Assembly: GCA_018136815.1 (NCBI GenBank)
Contig: CM030933.1
Location: forward strand, 6,574,676-6,638,675
Reading direction: 5' to 3'
DNA from: Isochrysis galbana
Taxonomy: Eukaryota > Haptophyta > Isochrysidales > Isochrysidaceae
Length of the DNA stretch: 64,000 nt
Shown: in pieces, positions 41,372 through 50,933 of the stretch
How the letters are laid out: each line of letters starts with the position of its first letter
How positions within the stretch are numbered: the first letter of the stretch is position 1
Notes under the pieces: model-generated
The model's database searches: none
What the model was told of the DNA's origin: nothing
Seen by the model: the letters and a program-made list of their open reading frames with translations, nothing else
Translations under genes and position numbers: made by a program

Positions 41372-42781
41372 ATGGCGAACGTTGAGCCGGAGGCGATTGA
41401 GGAAGAGAACGAGCACGGGCAACCGCCAACGCTCCAGATGGTGATGGATGACCTCGCGATGCGGTTCGTTGTGAACTGCCCTGCGGAAGAGCAGGCACGC
41501 CGCCCAGCTGATCTCCAAGCCTTGCGCTTCACCAACCACCGCGCCCTCTCTCCTCCTCTCTTGCCTGCTGCTGCTCTCTCGATGTGCTCGCCCTCAACTG
41601 CTGCAGTTTCTGGCCTTTCCATGCTTCCATCGTCGTCCGCACGCTCGCCAGCGTCCTGTGCCTCTCCCACCCGAACTCCCTACCCTCTGCCACGTGATGT
41701 CCCCTCGATCTTGACACGGCTGCAGGAGTCGTTTGAGCGGCTACTCTTTCAGGTCGAGGCCGCTTTCTGGTTCTACGATGATGAGTATCGCGAGATCTGG
41801 CCCCACGCGTTCCCGTGCTTCACCCTGCTTCAGTTCGCGCAGAAGCTTTTCTCCATGTGCGACCTCCTCAAGCCATTTGCCCCCCGAACCGAGGAGCTGT
41901 ACGAGAAGTTCCGGCAGTACAAAATCCAGATCCCCACGTGTGGTGCCATGCTCTTGAATCCTGGTGCAACTAAGGTCTTGTTGGTGATGGGCCACAAATC
42001 CAAGTCCTGGGGGTTTCCAAAAGGCAAGATTGATCGGGACGAGGAGTTCCCGGCATGCGCTATGCGTGAAGTACTGGAAGAAGTCGGCTACGACATCTCG
42101 AACCACATCGACCAGAGCGTCTTCATTGAGAAGCAGCACAAGGGGCTTCCCTTGACTCGCTTGTACATAGCACGTAACGTTCCAGAAGATACAGTCTTCA
42201 TCACTCGAACCAAGAAGGAGATTGACGAGATCAAGTGGCATAAGATTGCCGACCTGCCGACGTCCAAAGAGGCGGCGTGCAGGGATGAGAAAAAGAAGAG
42301 CTTTTGGATGGTCGCGCCCTACATCTTGTGGTTGAAGCAGCAACTGGCTGCAGAGAAGAAAAAGAAGAAATCCAATAAGGGCAAGAGTGATAAGTCGGCA
42401 GATAAAGATGCGGCGGGGCAGGGGAGCGGTGCGGGCGCATCGAACCAGATGCTGCCGGCACAATCTTCTACCGATGTTGACGCGACCTCCGCTCTTCTAG
42501 CCGCGCTTTCTGGTGTGACGGCTGGGGAGGCCATCCTTGGCGCAACGTGTAAAAATGTCTCTAGTGAAAGCGCTTCCTCGTCTGGAAAGGCCAAGGCTCC
42601 CAAGGCGAGAAAGACAACCGCACAGTCCACATCGTCACACGACACTCGGATTAATACGCATGTGCCGGGAGGATCAGGTGGTGGTGTGAAGCAGCAGGGC
42701 AGTAGAGCCAACGCTGGACGGAGACATCCATTTCTCGATTTTGCTTTCGATGCACAAGCCATTTTGAAGGCCGTCGGCTAG
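41372..42781 (+). CDS. DCP2: mRNA decapping enzyme 2 (Nudix hydrolase)
   Basis: DCP2 hydrolyses the 5' m7GDP cap in cytoplasmic mRNA decay. The frame is 469 codons from the ATG at 41,372. The N-terminal regulatory domain / Box A is visible (VMDDLAMRFVVNCP and LLFQVEAAFWFYDDEYRE) but is split by about 70 S/P-rich residues. The Nudix domain is at about 190-310, with the complete Nudix box GKIDRDEEFPACAMREVLEE through VGYD, and Box B-like KIADLPTSKEAACR...KSFWMVAPYI. The C-terminal 150 residues are K/S/A-rich, ending in a short conserved-looking HPFLDFAFDAQAILKAV. The Box A insert could be a retained in-frame intron, but no canonical donor is seen. The catalytic Glu residues are present. Confidence 0.92.
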   Translation: MANVEPEAIEEENEHGQPPTLQMVMDDLAMRFVVNCPAEEQARRPADLQALRFTNHRALSPPLLPAAALSMCSPSTAAVSGLSMLPSSSARSPASCASPTRTPYPLPRDVPSILTRLQESFERLLFQVEAAFWFYDDEYREIWPHAFPCFTLLQFAQKLFSMCDLLKPFAPRTEELYEKFRQYKIQIPTCGAMLLNPGATKVLLVMGHKSKSWGFPKGKIDRDEEFPACAMREVLEEVGYDISNHIDQSVFIEKQHKGLPLTRLYIARNVPEDTVFITRTKKEIDEIKWHKIADLPTSKEAACRDEKKKSFWMVAPYILWLKQQLAAEKKKKKSNKGKSDKSADKDAAGQGSGAGASNQMLPAQSSTDVDATSALLAALSGVTAGEAILGATCKNVSSESASSSGKAKAPKARKTTAQSTSSHDTRINTHVPGGSGGGVKQQGSRANAGRRHPFLDFAFDAQAILKAVG

Positions 42782-44334
42782 CATGAGTGATGGCCAACCG
42801 TGTTCGCCCCGAATTTCAAGTGTTGCAATCACCCGATCGAGACCTCGCAATGCGGTCTATGTCGTGTATCGCGAAGTCAAAATCTTGAGATGGAGGCTCG
42901 AAGGGGCGCAAGACCACTTCCACTCCTTCTAGCTGCTTGCATTTCAATTTCAATGTAGGATGTGCTTTATACGATTAGTATTGCACGGGTAGAGGGGCAA
43001 TTGGGGCTGGGGGCCGTGGGCACCGCGATAGCTGGCAACGCTTGGCTGGGGATGGGCCGCGCGCCACGCGCGCTGGCTGAACTAGGGTGGGGGCAAGTAC
43101 GGGGCATGCCTCGCTGGCCCCCTTCCCCTCCTCGCTCCTCGCTCCTTGCCTCTCGCCAGCCCTGACCGTAACGTCGTAACGGTAAGTTTCTAGGGCGGTG
43201 AAACAGGGGCTTTTTAACTATTAGTAAGGGCTGGGCTGCATAATTTGACCTTGGCGCGAGGCCCAATAAACCCTCCAGGGGCGGCCACCTGCCGCCTGCC
43301 GCCACGAAAATCTTGCCGCCAAGAAATAGTGCGATTCGCCCCCCCTCTGCCCCCCTCCGTCACGCGCGCTCACGCTCTACCCGTAAAGAATTTGCGATCG
43401 CGCCCGCGGGGTGATCGGTTCCTTTACATCTAAGCTACATTCGGCATTTGATTCCCGCCCGATGCAGCGCCGTGTCGGGCTGCCGACAGTCCGACCACCC
43501 CCTGACCCTCTGGCCTCTGGCGTCGTGGCGTCGTTGCCCGCGCAGCCCACCCAGCTCGTCACAGCGCGCGCACCTCCTGGCTGCCACAGACCCCGCCCCG
43601 ACCATCCCGACCCGCCGACTGAAACGTTGTGTCCAATTAGCTAGTGGGTTTGGCTAGGATTTCACATTTTAATTTTAATTATTTTATTTATTAGTAGTAA
43701 ATATATTATTTATGCTAACTAGGGAGTAACAAATTTACCTCCCCCCCTCCCCCCGGAGTCCTGTTGGGCGACAGCGTGCGCACGAAGCCGTGTGTGTGGC
43801 GCCCTTGGGGATGGCGAGCGAGTTTCACCGCTTGCGCGGGGAGATGCTGTCGGCGTTTCCCGAGGTGAAGATGCGATTCCTTCCGCGCGGCGCCGTTTGC
43901 GCGGCGCCGATCGGAGAGGATCCGCGATCCGCGCGCGCCGCACCACCAAGTGAAAAGCAAGGGAGTAGTCTTGTTTGAGAAAATGGTCTACAGCTACTCA
44001 CAGAAAGTGTTCGTCGGGATCTGTGTTCTTTGGATCTCCTGACCTCATTTAAAGTCTCAATCATGAAGATGACACGGGTGAAGTCAAAGTCATGTAACAT
44101 TTTGCGTACCCCAATGTCTGCATCTTCCGCTCCTTTGAAAGAAGCAGATTCTTCATTCGTTCCTTGTCATGTCCTCCTCGGGCCTATTTATCTATTGGTT
44201 GGCAACACATGTCGAACATTACGTTGCGGGATCACTACAACAGGCATCTCACGCGCTAGCAACTGACATTGCGTTAAGGTTCAGCCTTGCGCCACGCAGT
44301 GAATGACGAAGATGACTAACGCGAAAACCGCTCT
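42782..44334. other. Spacer with a B-type retroposon tail
   Basis: The segment 43,600-43,695 is a 5'-truncated B-type retroposon end (GTGTCCAATTAGCTAGTGGG followed by an AT-rich tail). A + strand frame at 43,811-43,978 (MASEFHRLRGEMLSAFPEVK) reads protein-like, but has no partner exon or family. Elsewhere I see no gene; DCP2 and the PPR/RluA gene converge on this region. Confidence 0.45.
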
Positions 44335-46887
44335 CTAATGGTATTCGGGCCGCTTTCCGTTGGCAACAACATTGTATGTCTGCCCCACATACTCCTGTTC
44401 CGGTGAGTTTGGGTTCAACCCGAGAAGATCAAGCTCCTTTAGGTAGTCCTCGGGTAGAGGTGAAATGAATTGCATCGGTGTCCCCAATTCCGGATGCTCC
44501 ACTTCCAAATAATGGGCATGTAGGAGTAGTCGCCCACAGCGCAGAGTGGGGTGCAAGGGAGCTCCATATTGTGTGTCACCCGCGATGGGCCAGCCCGCGT
44601 GTTCCGCATGAATGCGAATTTGGTGCATTCTGCCCGTCACCGGTCGAGCTTCGCATAGGGCAGCCCGAGCTCCTCGCTTGATCGTGACGAAGTGAGTGAG
44701 TGCGTGTTGAGCTCGCAAATCGACGGACTCGTGCTCATTCCTCGGGATGAACGACAACAGGCTGCTAGTTGGGTGCCGCGCTATAGGCGCCTCGACATCG
44801 AACGACTGTTCGGGGACTCTCGAGCCATCTTCGCAGCACAAAGTGGCCAGATAAATCTTCGACACTTCACGCGAGGCGAATTGCCTTGATAGAGAGCGTG
44901 CGCTTGGGCGGTTTTTTGCGAACAGAAGGACTCCAGACGTTGGGTTGTCCAGACGATGCACCACATACGGAGATCTGCCGCCGAGGTAATGAACCACTCG
45001 GTTGACCATCGATTCTCCCTCGAATCGGTGTCTAGGAGTCGTCGAGGTGCCTGCAGGCTTGCTCACGGCGAGCAAGCTCTCGTCCTCGAAGAGGACATCG
45101 ATGGGAGTCGCATCGGCGGCGATGGCGATGGACTTCGAGTAACGGCGAGAGGCGCGGCGGCGCTCCTCCTCGGCATCGCTATCCAAGCTGTCCCGCTTCT
45201 CCCGTCCTACTTGAGCACGAACAGTCGCGCTTTCGATCGTTTGGGAGAGCGATTCCAAGGCTCTGACGACTCCAACACGACATTTGCCTGTGGTCTCCGC
45301 CTCACGTGCCGCCTCAACGACGGAAGCTAGCGCTTGGCGATCGTAGTCTTCTACGCCCTGAGCATGGCGCTCGGCTGCGGCCAGCACCTCGTCAGCCAGA
45401 GCTTCCCATTCCCCCATCTCTGCACCGAGCTCAAGCACACGTACCTGCGCAGAGAATTCTGCCGTCAGCCCAAGTTTGTGAAGAAGAACGAGCGACTCAC
45501 GGGCGAGCCCAAGCAGCTGCGCATTGATCGCCGATCCCAGCGCTGCCGTCGCCACGACACCAGCGAGCGGCGGCTCGAGTGCAGAAGCCGCCTGATGTAG
45601 CAACGTCATCGCATCTGTCGGACTACGTGTCCCACCTCGCGCTCTACTCTCTTTCACGATGTCACAATCTGCACTCGAGTCCGTGGCATTCCGCACTGCC
45701 TTGAGAGCACCGATTTGCGCGCCAATCATCTGGGCGTAGCATTGCTCGTTTGGCTTCAAACCGGCTGCATGCATGGATTCCCACGCCTCCTGCGCTGCTG
45801 CACCATCGTTGCACGCCCTAGCGGCACGCAACAACGAGACGTAGTCTTCTGGAGTAGCGATGCCCCGCAAGTGATCGGATACTAGGGTTGCGGCGAGTGT
45901 GACATCTGGAGCTGCTGCTGCCGCCTCGAGCACGAGCCGAGTCAGGTACTTATCCCTGGCGAGCATCGATGCTGGCACCGAGCTACCAAGCTCTACTGCC
46001 TCCTTCCAACGGCGATCGCGCGTGCAAGCACGGATCGCAGCGAAGAAGTGAGCGGCCCTGGCTTCAGGCAGGTCATCGACTGAAGGGTCTGCTGCTGAAA
46101 TCTGCATCTCGCTCATGATAGCAAGCGCTTCAGCCCAACGACCAACAAGGCTGCACGTAGTGAGTTTGTGCTGATAGCTGAGGCTGTCTGGCCGCACTGC
46201 CTTCGGATCGTCCAAGGCGGCCTGTGCCACCACCTTGGCAGCGGATGTGACCAAATTTAGAACCTGCGCTCTCGAAGTGGGCGAGTCCGCCTCTGCCGAC
46301 ATCCCCTCCTGAGTTTCAACCTGCAAGTCGCCAACATTCTGGACATCAGCGCAGTCTGTCGTGGAAGGCCTGTCGAGATCGAAAGCCTCTCCACGCATCG
46401 CTCGCCAAAAGGGGACTGCGAGCTGGTAGTCCTCTTCAACACGCGCAAGATGCAGCAGCTCATTGATGATGGCGGTGTCGATCGCGCTGGGCCCCATCCT
46501 CAGCACAAGGTCCAGCATCTCAGTCGTCTTCCGTTGTTTACGACAGGCTGTCATTGCATCTCGCCATGCACTCACTGGCACCACATGGAAGGGTTGGCCG
46601 CTGTGCGTGACCTCACTGCTCTCGAGCTGGGCAATGAGGTCGAGGGCGATGCGCCAGCGGCCGCGCTTGCTGCACGCTCTGAGCGAGTGAAGAATCTCGT
46701 CGCGCGTCGGCTCAGGCGGCCCCCGAGGCTCTGTGTGCACTAAGCACACAGTGCACACAGTACGGCCGAGGCGCCAGTCGAGCGGTAGAAGAGGCCAGCG
46801 GAAGGAAGCTGCTCGCGCGAGGGCGGAGGCTCGCGGGAGGAGACGTGGGTGCAGCATGGTGGTCTGCAGAAGCGCCAACCAGAGCAT
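44335..46887 (-). CDS. PPR-repeat plus RluA-type pseudouridine synthase, organelle-targeted
   Basis: This is about 850 residues from the ATG at 46,887 (MLWLALLQTTMLHPRLLPRA); the longer frame to 46,974 has no ATG. The arginine-rich, acid-poor N-terminus suggests a mitochondrial or plastid transit peptide. Residues 60-540 are helical pairs of PPR type (WRDAMTACRKQRKTTEML; LRAARACNDGAAAQEAWESM). Residues 600-850 are an RluA-family synthase: IDVLFEDESLLAVSKPAGTS, the catalytic HRLDNPTSGVLLFAKN (Asp present), and RPVTGRMHQIRIHAEHAG. RluA enzymes convert uridine to pseudouridine in rRNA or tRNA. The PPR array may choose the RNA site (inference). Confidence 0.85.
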   Translation of the reverse strand: MLWLALLQTTMLHPRLLPRASALARAASFRWPLLPLDWRLGRTVCTVCLVHTEPRGPPEPTRDEILHSLRACSKRGRWRIALDLIAQLESSEVTHSGQPFHVVPVSAWRDAMTACRKQRKTTEMLDLVLRMGPSAIDTAIINELLHLARVEEDYQLAVPFWRAMRGEAFDLDRPSTTDCADVQNVGDLQVETQEGMSAEADSPTSRAQVLNLVTSAAKVVAQAALDDPKAVRPDSLSYQHKLTTCSLVGRWAEALAIMSEMQISAADPSVDDLPEARAAHFFAAIRACTRDRRWKEAVELGSSVPASMLARDKYLTRLVLEAAAAAPDVTLAATLVSDHLRGIATPEDYVSLLRAARACNDGAAAQEAWESMHAAGLKPNEQCYAQMIGAQIGALKAVRNATDSSADCDIVKESRARGGTRSPTDAMTLLHQAASALEPPLAGVVATAALGSAINAQLLGLARESLVLLHKLGLTAEFSAQVRVLELGAEMGEWEALADEVLAAAERHAQGVEDYDRQALASVVEAAREAETTGKCRVGVVRALESLSQTIESATVRAQVGREKRDSLDSDAEEERRRASRRYSKSIAIAADATPIDVLFEDESLLAVSKPAGTSTTPRHRFEGESMVNRVVHYLGGRSPYVVHRLDNPTSGVLLFAKNRPSARSLSRQFASREVSKIYLATLCCEDGSRVPEQSFDVEAPIARHPTSSLLSFIPRNEHESVDLRAQHALTHFVTIKRGARAALCEARPVTGRMHQIRIHAEHAGWPIAGDTQYGAPLHPTLRCGRLLLHAHYLEVEHPELGTPMQFISPLPEDYLKELDLLGLNPNSPEQEYVGQTYNVVANGKRPEYH

Positions 46888-46989
46888 GAAGCTCTTCGTC
46901 GCCAATCTTCCCCCCCTCCCCCTCCGCCTCCCCCCCTTCCCCTCCCCTCGGCCACGAGCGCCACCCCTCCCCACCTGTGGCGGAGGGAG

Positions 46990-47330
46990 CGAAGGTCTGA
47001 GTCAATATTAATAGTAGAGGCTTGATCTTCCCAATACGGCCACATTTCTATTGGGAAGATTACAATTTCAATGTGAGCCTTAGCCTTAGGGCTTACGCAT
47101 ACGAACCCCGAGAGAAAATTGGGGTCCGAAAATCTGAGTTTCACGGTCCGATTTTCACGGTGGGGGAGGTGCGGGGCACCTCAAAAATTGGAGTTTGCAA
47201 AGTAGCACGAATTCATCGTACTTTGCTCCAATTCACGGTTTGATTTTCACGTTGGCCGCTGGCGGAGCCCTAGAAGGGCTCTCTGGCGGTCCCCTCTGCC
47301 ACTCCGCCCCCCCCCCCCCCCCCGTCTAGG
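46990..47330. repeat. Cluster of imperfect hairpins upstream of the PPR/RluA gene
   Basis: It includes ATCTTCCCAATA / TATTGGGAAGAT (47,025-47,036 and 47,049-47,060), a GCAAAGTA...TACTTTGC pair around 47,197-47,224, and CCGCTGGCGGAGCCC...GGGCTC near 47,258. It is followed by a C homopolymer at about 47,308. It could be a degraded MITE or a structured RNA. No protein is coded. Confidence 0.4.
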
Positions 47331-47568
47331 ATTCCAGCGATCGCCTCGTCGGGTTTGAGGTGCTGGGGGCCTCAGATATGTCCAGCCCCAGCCCGTGAAG
47401 CCGCACATGGCACCTGCGCGCCTGTGGGCTCTTCAATTCAAGCTGGCGGAGGAGTAAGTATCCCGGCGTAGATCGATGTCAGCCGCGAGAGGGGCCCTGG
47501 CAGTGTTTGAAGTCGACTTCCACGAGGGATGTCGCTCTGCGCTATCGTGCAAAGCGCGGGTGGCGAAC

Positions 47569-48012
47569 GGGCGCGCGCCTTAACCACGCCCGGCGGTAGG
47601 TGGTCGATGGTGCTCGCCCGCACCGTCTGCGACGGCAAATGGTGCTGTGGGTACCGAGACGCCCGCTCTCCGTACCCACAGCACCATTCTCTGTGTATGC
47701 GTTGCAGGTGTGACGGGCGAAGCGCGACAGGCTTCAAGGGTCATGCACCTCAACCACGCCCAGTGGTAGGCGGGCGATGGTGCTTGCCCGCACCGTCTGC
47801 GACGGCAAATGGTGCTGTGGGTACCGAGACGCCCGCTCTCCGTACCCACAGCACCATTCTCTTTGTGTACCTTGCTGGTGTAAGGGGCAAAGCGCGTCAG
47901 GCGTGAAGGAGCACGCACGGGTGGCAAATGGGTGCATGCCTCAATCACGGCCGTTGATAGTCTGTTGGTTGCGCTCGCTCGCACCGTCTGCAACCCCAAA
48001 CAATTCTCTAGG
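47569..48012 (+). repeat. 170-bp tandem repeat with perfect 17-bp hairpin
   Basis: Two near-identical units are in tandem with a period of 170 bp. In each, AATGGTGCTGTGGGTAC pairs perfectly with GTACCCACAGCACCATT across a 17-nt loop: 47,638-47,654 with 47,672-47,688, and 47,808-47,824 with 47,842-47,858. A third, diverged unit starts at about 47,909 and is cut at 48,020 by the hAT-like element, continuing at 48,846-48,895 (GCCCGCTCTCTGTACTTACA). No coding potential is evident. Confidence 0.8.
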
Positions 48013-48020
48013 TACCTAGG

Positions 48021-48845
48021 CAGGGCGTATGGGTTCACGTTGACACGCCCTCGAGGGCCCATTACAGTAGCTTGGGCAAGGTGTTAACCCATCTGGCCTC
48101 TTCCAAGTGTTGACGCAGGGCACAACAAGTGTTGACACAGTGTTGACGCACTTCCACTTGTTAGTGCTGCAGTTGCTGCTTGCTTTAGCGAGCAGCGCGG
48201 CAGCGCGCGCGAGGGAATGCGCGGTCAAATGACAAAATGCCCATCGGGGCGCGCGCGAGCGCCGCCTCGTCGCTCAGCGCGGGGCCGCGCAGGTGGAACG
48301 CGCAGGCGACGTGCAGTGCGCTACGCGAGCGTCGGCCGGGCTCGCGCACAGCAGCGAGCGCGGCGAGCAGCCGGTCCACGGCCGCGAAGGCGGCGGCGGG
48401 CACCGCCGGCGCACCTGCGCCCGCGGCCGCCTCCCCACGCAGCAGGCAGCCCACGTGCACAGGGACTAGCACGGTCCCATTGTGCGCGGGCGCACCGCCC
48501 GCGTAGCGGCAGCAGCGCAGCGCGCGCAGCAGCAGGTGCAGCAGCCGCGCAAGCTCCGAGTCGACCGTGGCGCCCGCGCCGAAGAGCAACTCCCCACTTG
48601 GCCGTGCAGCTCCTCGCTCCTCGTGCGCGCGCACGCGCGGCACGTAAGAGTCAGTGTGTGCGTGGGTGCGTGTGTGCGTGGGTGCACCGTAGCTACACAG
48701 TACACAGTACCGGCGGTGTGGTGTTAACCCGCTGATGGTACCAACACTTGCAGATTGAGGTGTTAACGCATGTGCCACACCTAGCCAATGGAGGTGTTAA
48801 CGCAAAGTGGGTCAACACCGGGTAAACGTGAACCCATACGCCCTG
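48021..48845. mobile_element. Non-autonomous hAT-type DNA transposon (825 bp)
   Basis: It has perfect 21-bp terminal inverted repeats beginning CAGGGCGTATGGGTTCACGT (48,021-48,041) and ending ACGTGAACCCATACGCCCTG (to 48,845). The 8-bp target duplication TACCTAGG occurs at 48,013-48,020 and 48,846-48,853. An 8-bp duplication and CAGGG-type termini are diagnostic of the hAT superfamily. Subterminal TGTTGACGCA/TGTTAACGCA motifs recur on both sides, as expected for transposase-binding sites. No transposase is present. The interior is very GC-rich. Confidence 0.88.
48185..48778 (-). other. GC-rich open frame inside the hAT-type element
   Basis: A minus-strand frame of up to 197 codons (for example SELARLLHLLLRALRCCRYA and AAVDRLLAALAAVREPGRRS) is Ala/Leu/Arg-rich, with amphipathic helical stretches. 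No transposase motifs occur. Frames on the other strand are also open because of GC bias, so coding status is uncertain. It may be a captured host fragment. Confidence 0.25.
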
Positions 48846-49279
48846 TACCTAGGGGCCCGCTCTCTGTACTTACAACAGCTGCATTGGACATTGACATTGA
48901 CGACTAACGACCAACTGGGTTTCCACCCCAGCAATCTTGTTGTTGGGATTTCTAACGGGAGGCAGGGGCCTGCGAGGGGCGGGGTATAATGAGGATGGAT
49001 GAGGTTCATAGGTTTGTGGTTTGTGTGCCTTTGATTGTAACGCGGTCATGTGTCGTGTCGTGGCTTGACGTGTTGGTGCATGGCCAGTGGCGATGGCGGC
49101 ACCAGTCAATATTCAGTTGTTCCATATTATACGTGTTCGTGTCCCTGCATCCTGTGGTTGCCTCCGAGCAAGAAGGGCCAGTGCAGAGGCCCCAAGCCTG
49201 CAAGCCTAGCATTTGGTTGTGTATAATGATGCATCCCATGACAAGACAATGCGCGCTCGATAGCACTCCCCTCCCCCCA

Positions 49280-49512
49280 TCGGAAAATCGTCGGAACGAC
49301 CACCGCCCGACAACAGAAAAGAGACCAGCCAGGCGACCAAGGACCCCCCCCATGAGTCGGAAGGGACGGAGAACGAAGAGATAAAGGTCTCAGAAGACGA
49401 TAAATACATAAAAAAACTCAACAACATATGGCTCCACATCGACACCGACTACTTCGGAGAGGCCGCCGACTCCGGCGATGTAGTAGACACCGGAGAAATC
49501 CAAAACTACCAC
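49280..49512 (+). mobile_element. LINE ORF2 internal fragment (copy 5)
   Basis: The segment closely matches 100-320 of LINE copy 4: GGTCTCAGAAGACGATAAAT and AAAAAACTCAACAACATATG are shared, and the translation includes KYIKKLNNIW. It ends abruptly at about 49,512 and has no 3' tail, so it is a recombination or rearrangement fragment. Confidence 0.75.
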
Positions 49513-49733
49513 CCGGCTTCCACTTCACGGGCGGGCCGTTCCAGATCAGGTGTCATATTGACCCTGCCGTCAGTTATGCCCCGCACGATACGTGCTTGCA
49601 GGCCGACCGCACCGCAGCTTGGCAGGAGAGGCACGTGGCTGTGCTCGCAGAGATCCGCAAGCGGCAAAGAGTGATCGATGTCTCCGCTCAGGCGGAGGCA
49701 GAGAAAGAGAAGGTGAAGCGATGTGCGTCTTGA
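49513..49733 (+). other. Possible coding exon, unknown protein
   Basis: Directly after the LINE fragment a + strand frame reads FHFTGGPFQIRCHIDPAVSY through ERHVAVLAEIRKRQRVIDVS, about 65 residues with a basic helical end. It looks protein-like, but its start lies in the LINE and no family is recognised. Confidence 0.3.
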
Positions 49734-49739
49734 GGTCCT

Positions 49740-50552
49740 TGTCTTTTTCAGTGCGTTCCTGATGCGCTGCGACATTCCTCTTGTGCTTGTTGGAAGTTGG
49801 AATGGATGTGAGTTTGGAAGTTCGTCCACAAGGCAGACACATGGTGGGAGCATGCTCTGCAAAACACTTCGCCGCGCTTCACCTGAAGACAATGGCCAGG
49901 GTGTTGGTTCACGCGGGCAAGCGCAGTTACCCTTTTTGGCTCAGACAGATGTCTTCCGCACACCTCGTCTCGCTGTACGAACACCCATGGGGGGCAGGTG
50001 CTTACTCTTCTTGTTCCGCTCATGCTCTGCGAGCATCGGGATGTTAAGTAAGCCCCACTTCAGCGTCGACCTCACACACGTCGCTCTCTTTGTTACTTTC
50101 ATCATCCTAAGTGAGACAGCGCATGGGGGAAGGGTGAGAGGGTGAGGAGGACCGCTCAGGGCTCAGCGCTCACGCCGATTGCAGACGCTCATCAATCCCT
50201 CACGACCCCCCTCCCCCTCACACAAACGTACCTGCATCATAACATCGGAGATGCGAAGCCACACCGGTGCCCTCGTCGCGCTCGTCCCCTCCCCATCCCC
50301 AACCTCAAAGAGCACCTTCACCATGTGCGGGCCATGCAGCGGGCCCTTGCCGAGCATCGTCACGACGCCCATGCCTAGGGAGTTGTGGATTACCCTCGTG
50401 CCCTGCTTCAGGATGATGTCGGCCCGGGACATAATGTCACCCGGGTTCTCGTCGTCCTCGTCCTCGTCGAGCTCGTCGTCCTCGGCCCTCGCGTCCTCGC
50501 CCTCTGTCCTCTGTGTCAGCCTCCTCCGCCCATCGAGCGCGCACAGCGGCAA
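49740..50552 (-). other. Two candidate exons: acidic SH3-like barrel and a C2H2-like motif
   Basis: Minus 50,552-50,228 encodes an acidic stretch (DDELDEDEDDENPGD) followed by GTRVIHNSLGMGVVTMLGKG, a G-x-R-V-x-H-x(3)-G-x-G-x-V pattern resembling small DNA/RNA-tool SH3-like folds. It ends at a good donor (ATGCAGGTACG). Minus 49,890-49,760, after the acceptor GTCTTCAG, reads GEVFCRACSHHVSALWTNFQ with a C-X2-C...H...H pattern and then, in another frame, a helical K/E-rich tail. They may belong to one gene or transposon remnant. The join is not established. Confidence 0.3.
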
Positions 50553-50933
50553 CGGCCTCGTCGTTCCTGCTTCTGCTTGCGCGCGCTGCTGTGTGCCGCA
50601 AGCGCGAACCTGCGTGGCGAGGGCATGGGAGCCTCGTGAAAGTGGCCATGCATCCGCGCGTGTCGCACCAGCAGCTCACATGGAGCCATGGCCCCCCTCT
50701 CCCCCGCCTCTTGCCTCGCTGCCCCTCCCCTTGGCACGGGGCGCACGGCGGCTCGCGCCCCCAAATATGTAGTAAATATGTAAAAATATGTACAGGCCGA
50801 AAGCCCACCCAAATATGTAGAAAAATAAGTACATATTTTGGCTCAGGCCTAGGCGGGAGGGGGTTCGGTCGGAGGGGGGAGGCGGGGCAAGTAAGGGGGG
50901 ACCCTAAGGAATCCTTGGACACCCATGGGAGTA

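Noticed and set aside
47528..47906. Coding frame across the 170-bp repeats
   Set aside because: The frame simply reads through perfect inverted repeats, so both strands are open; no protein features.
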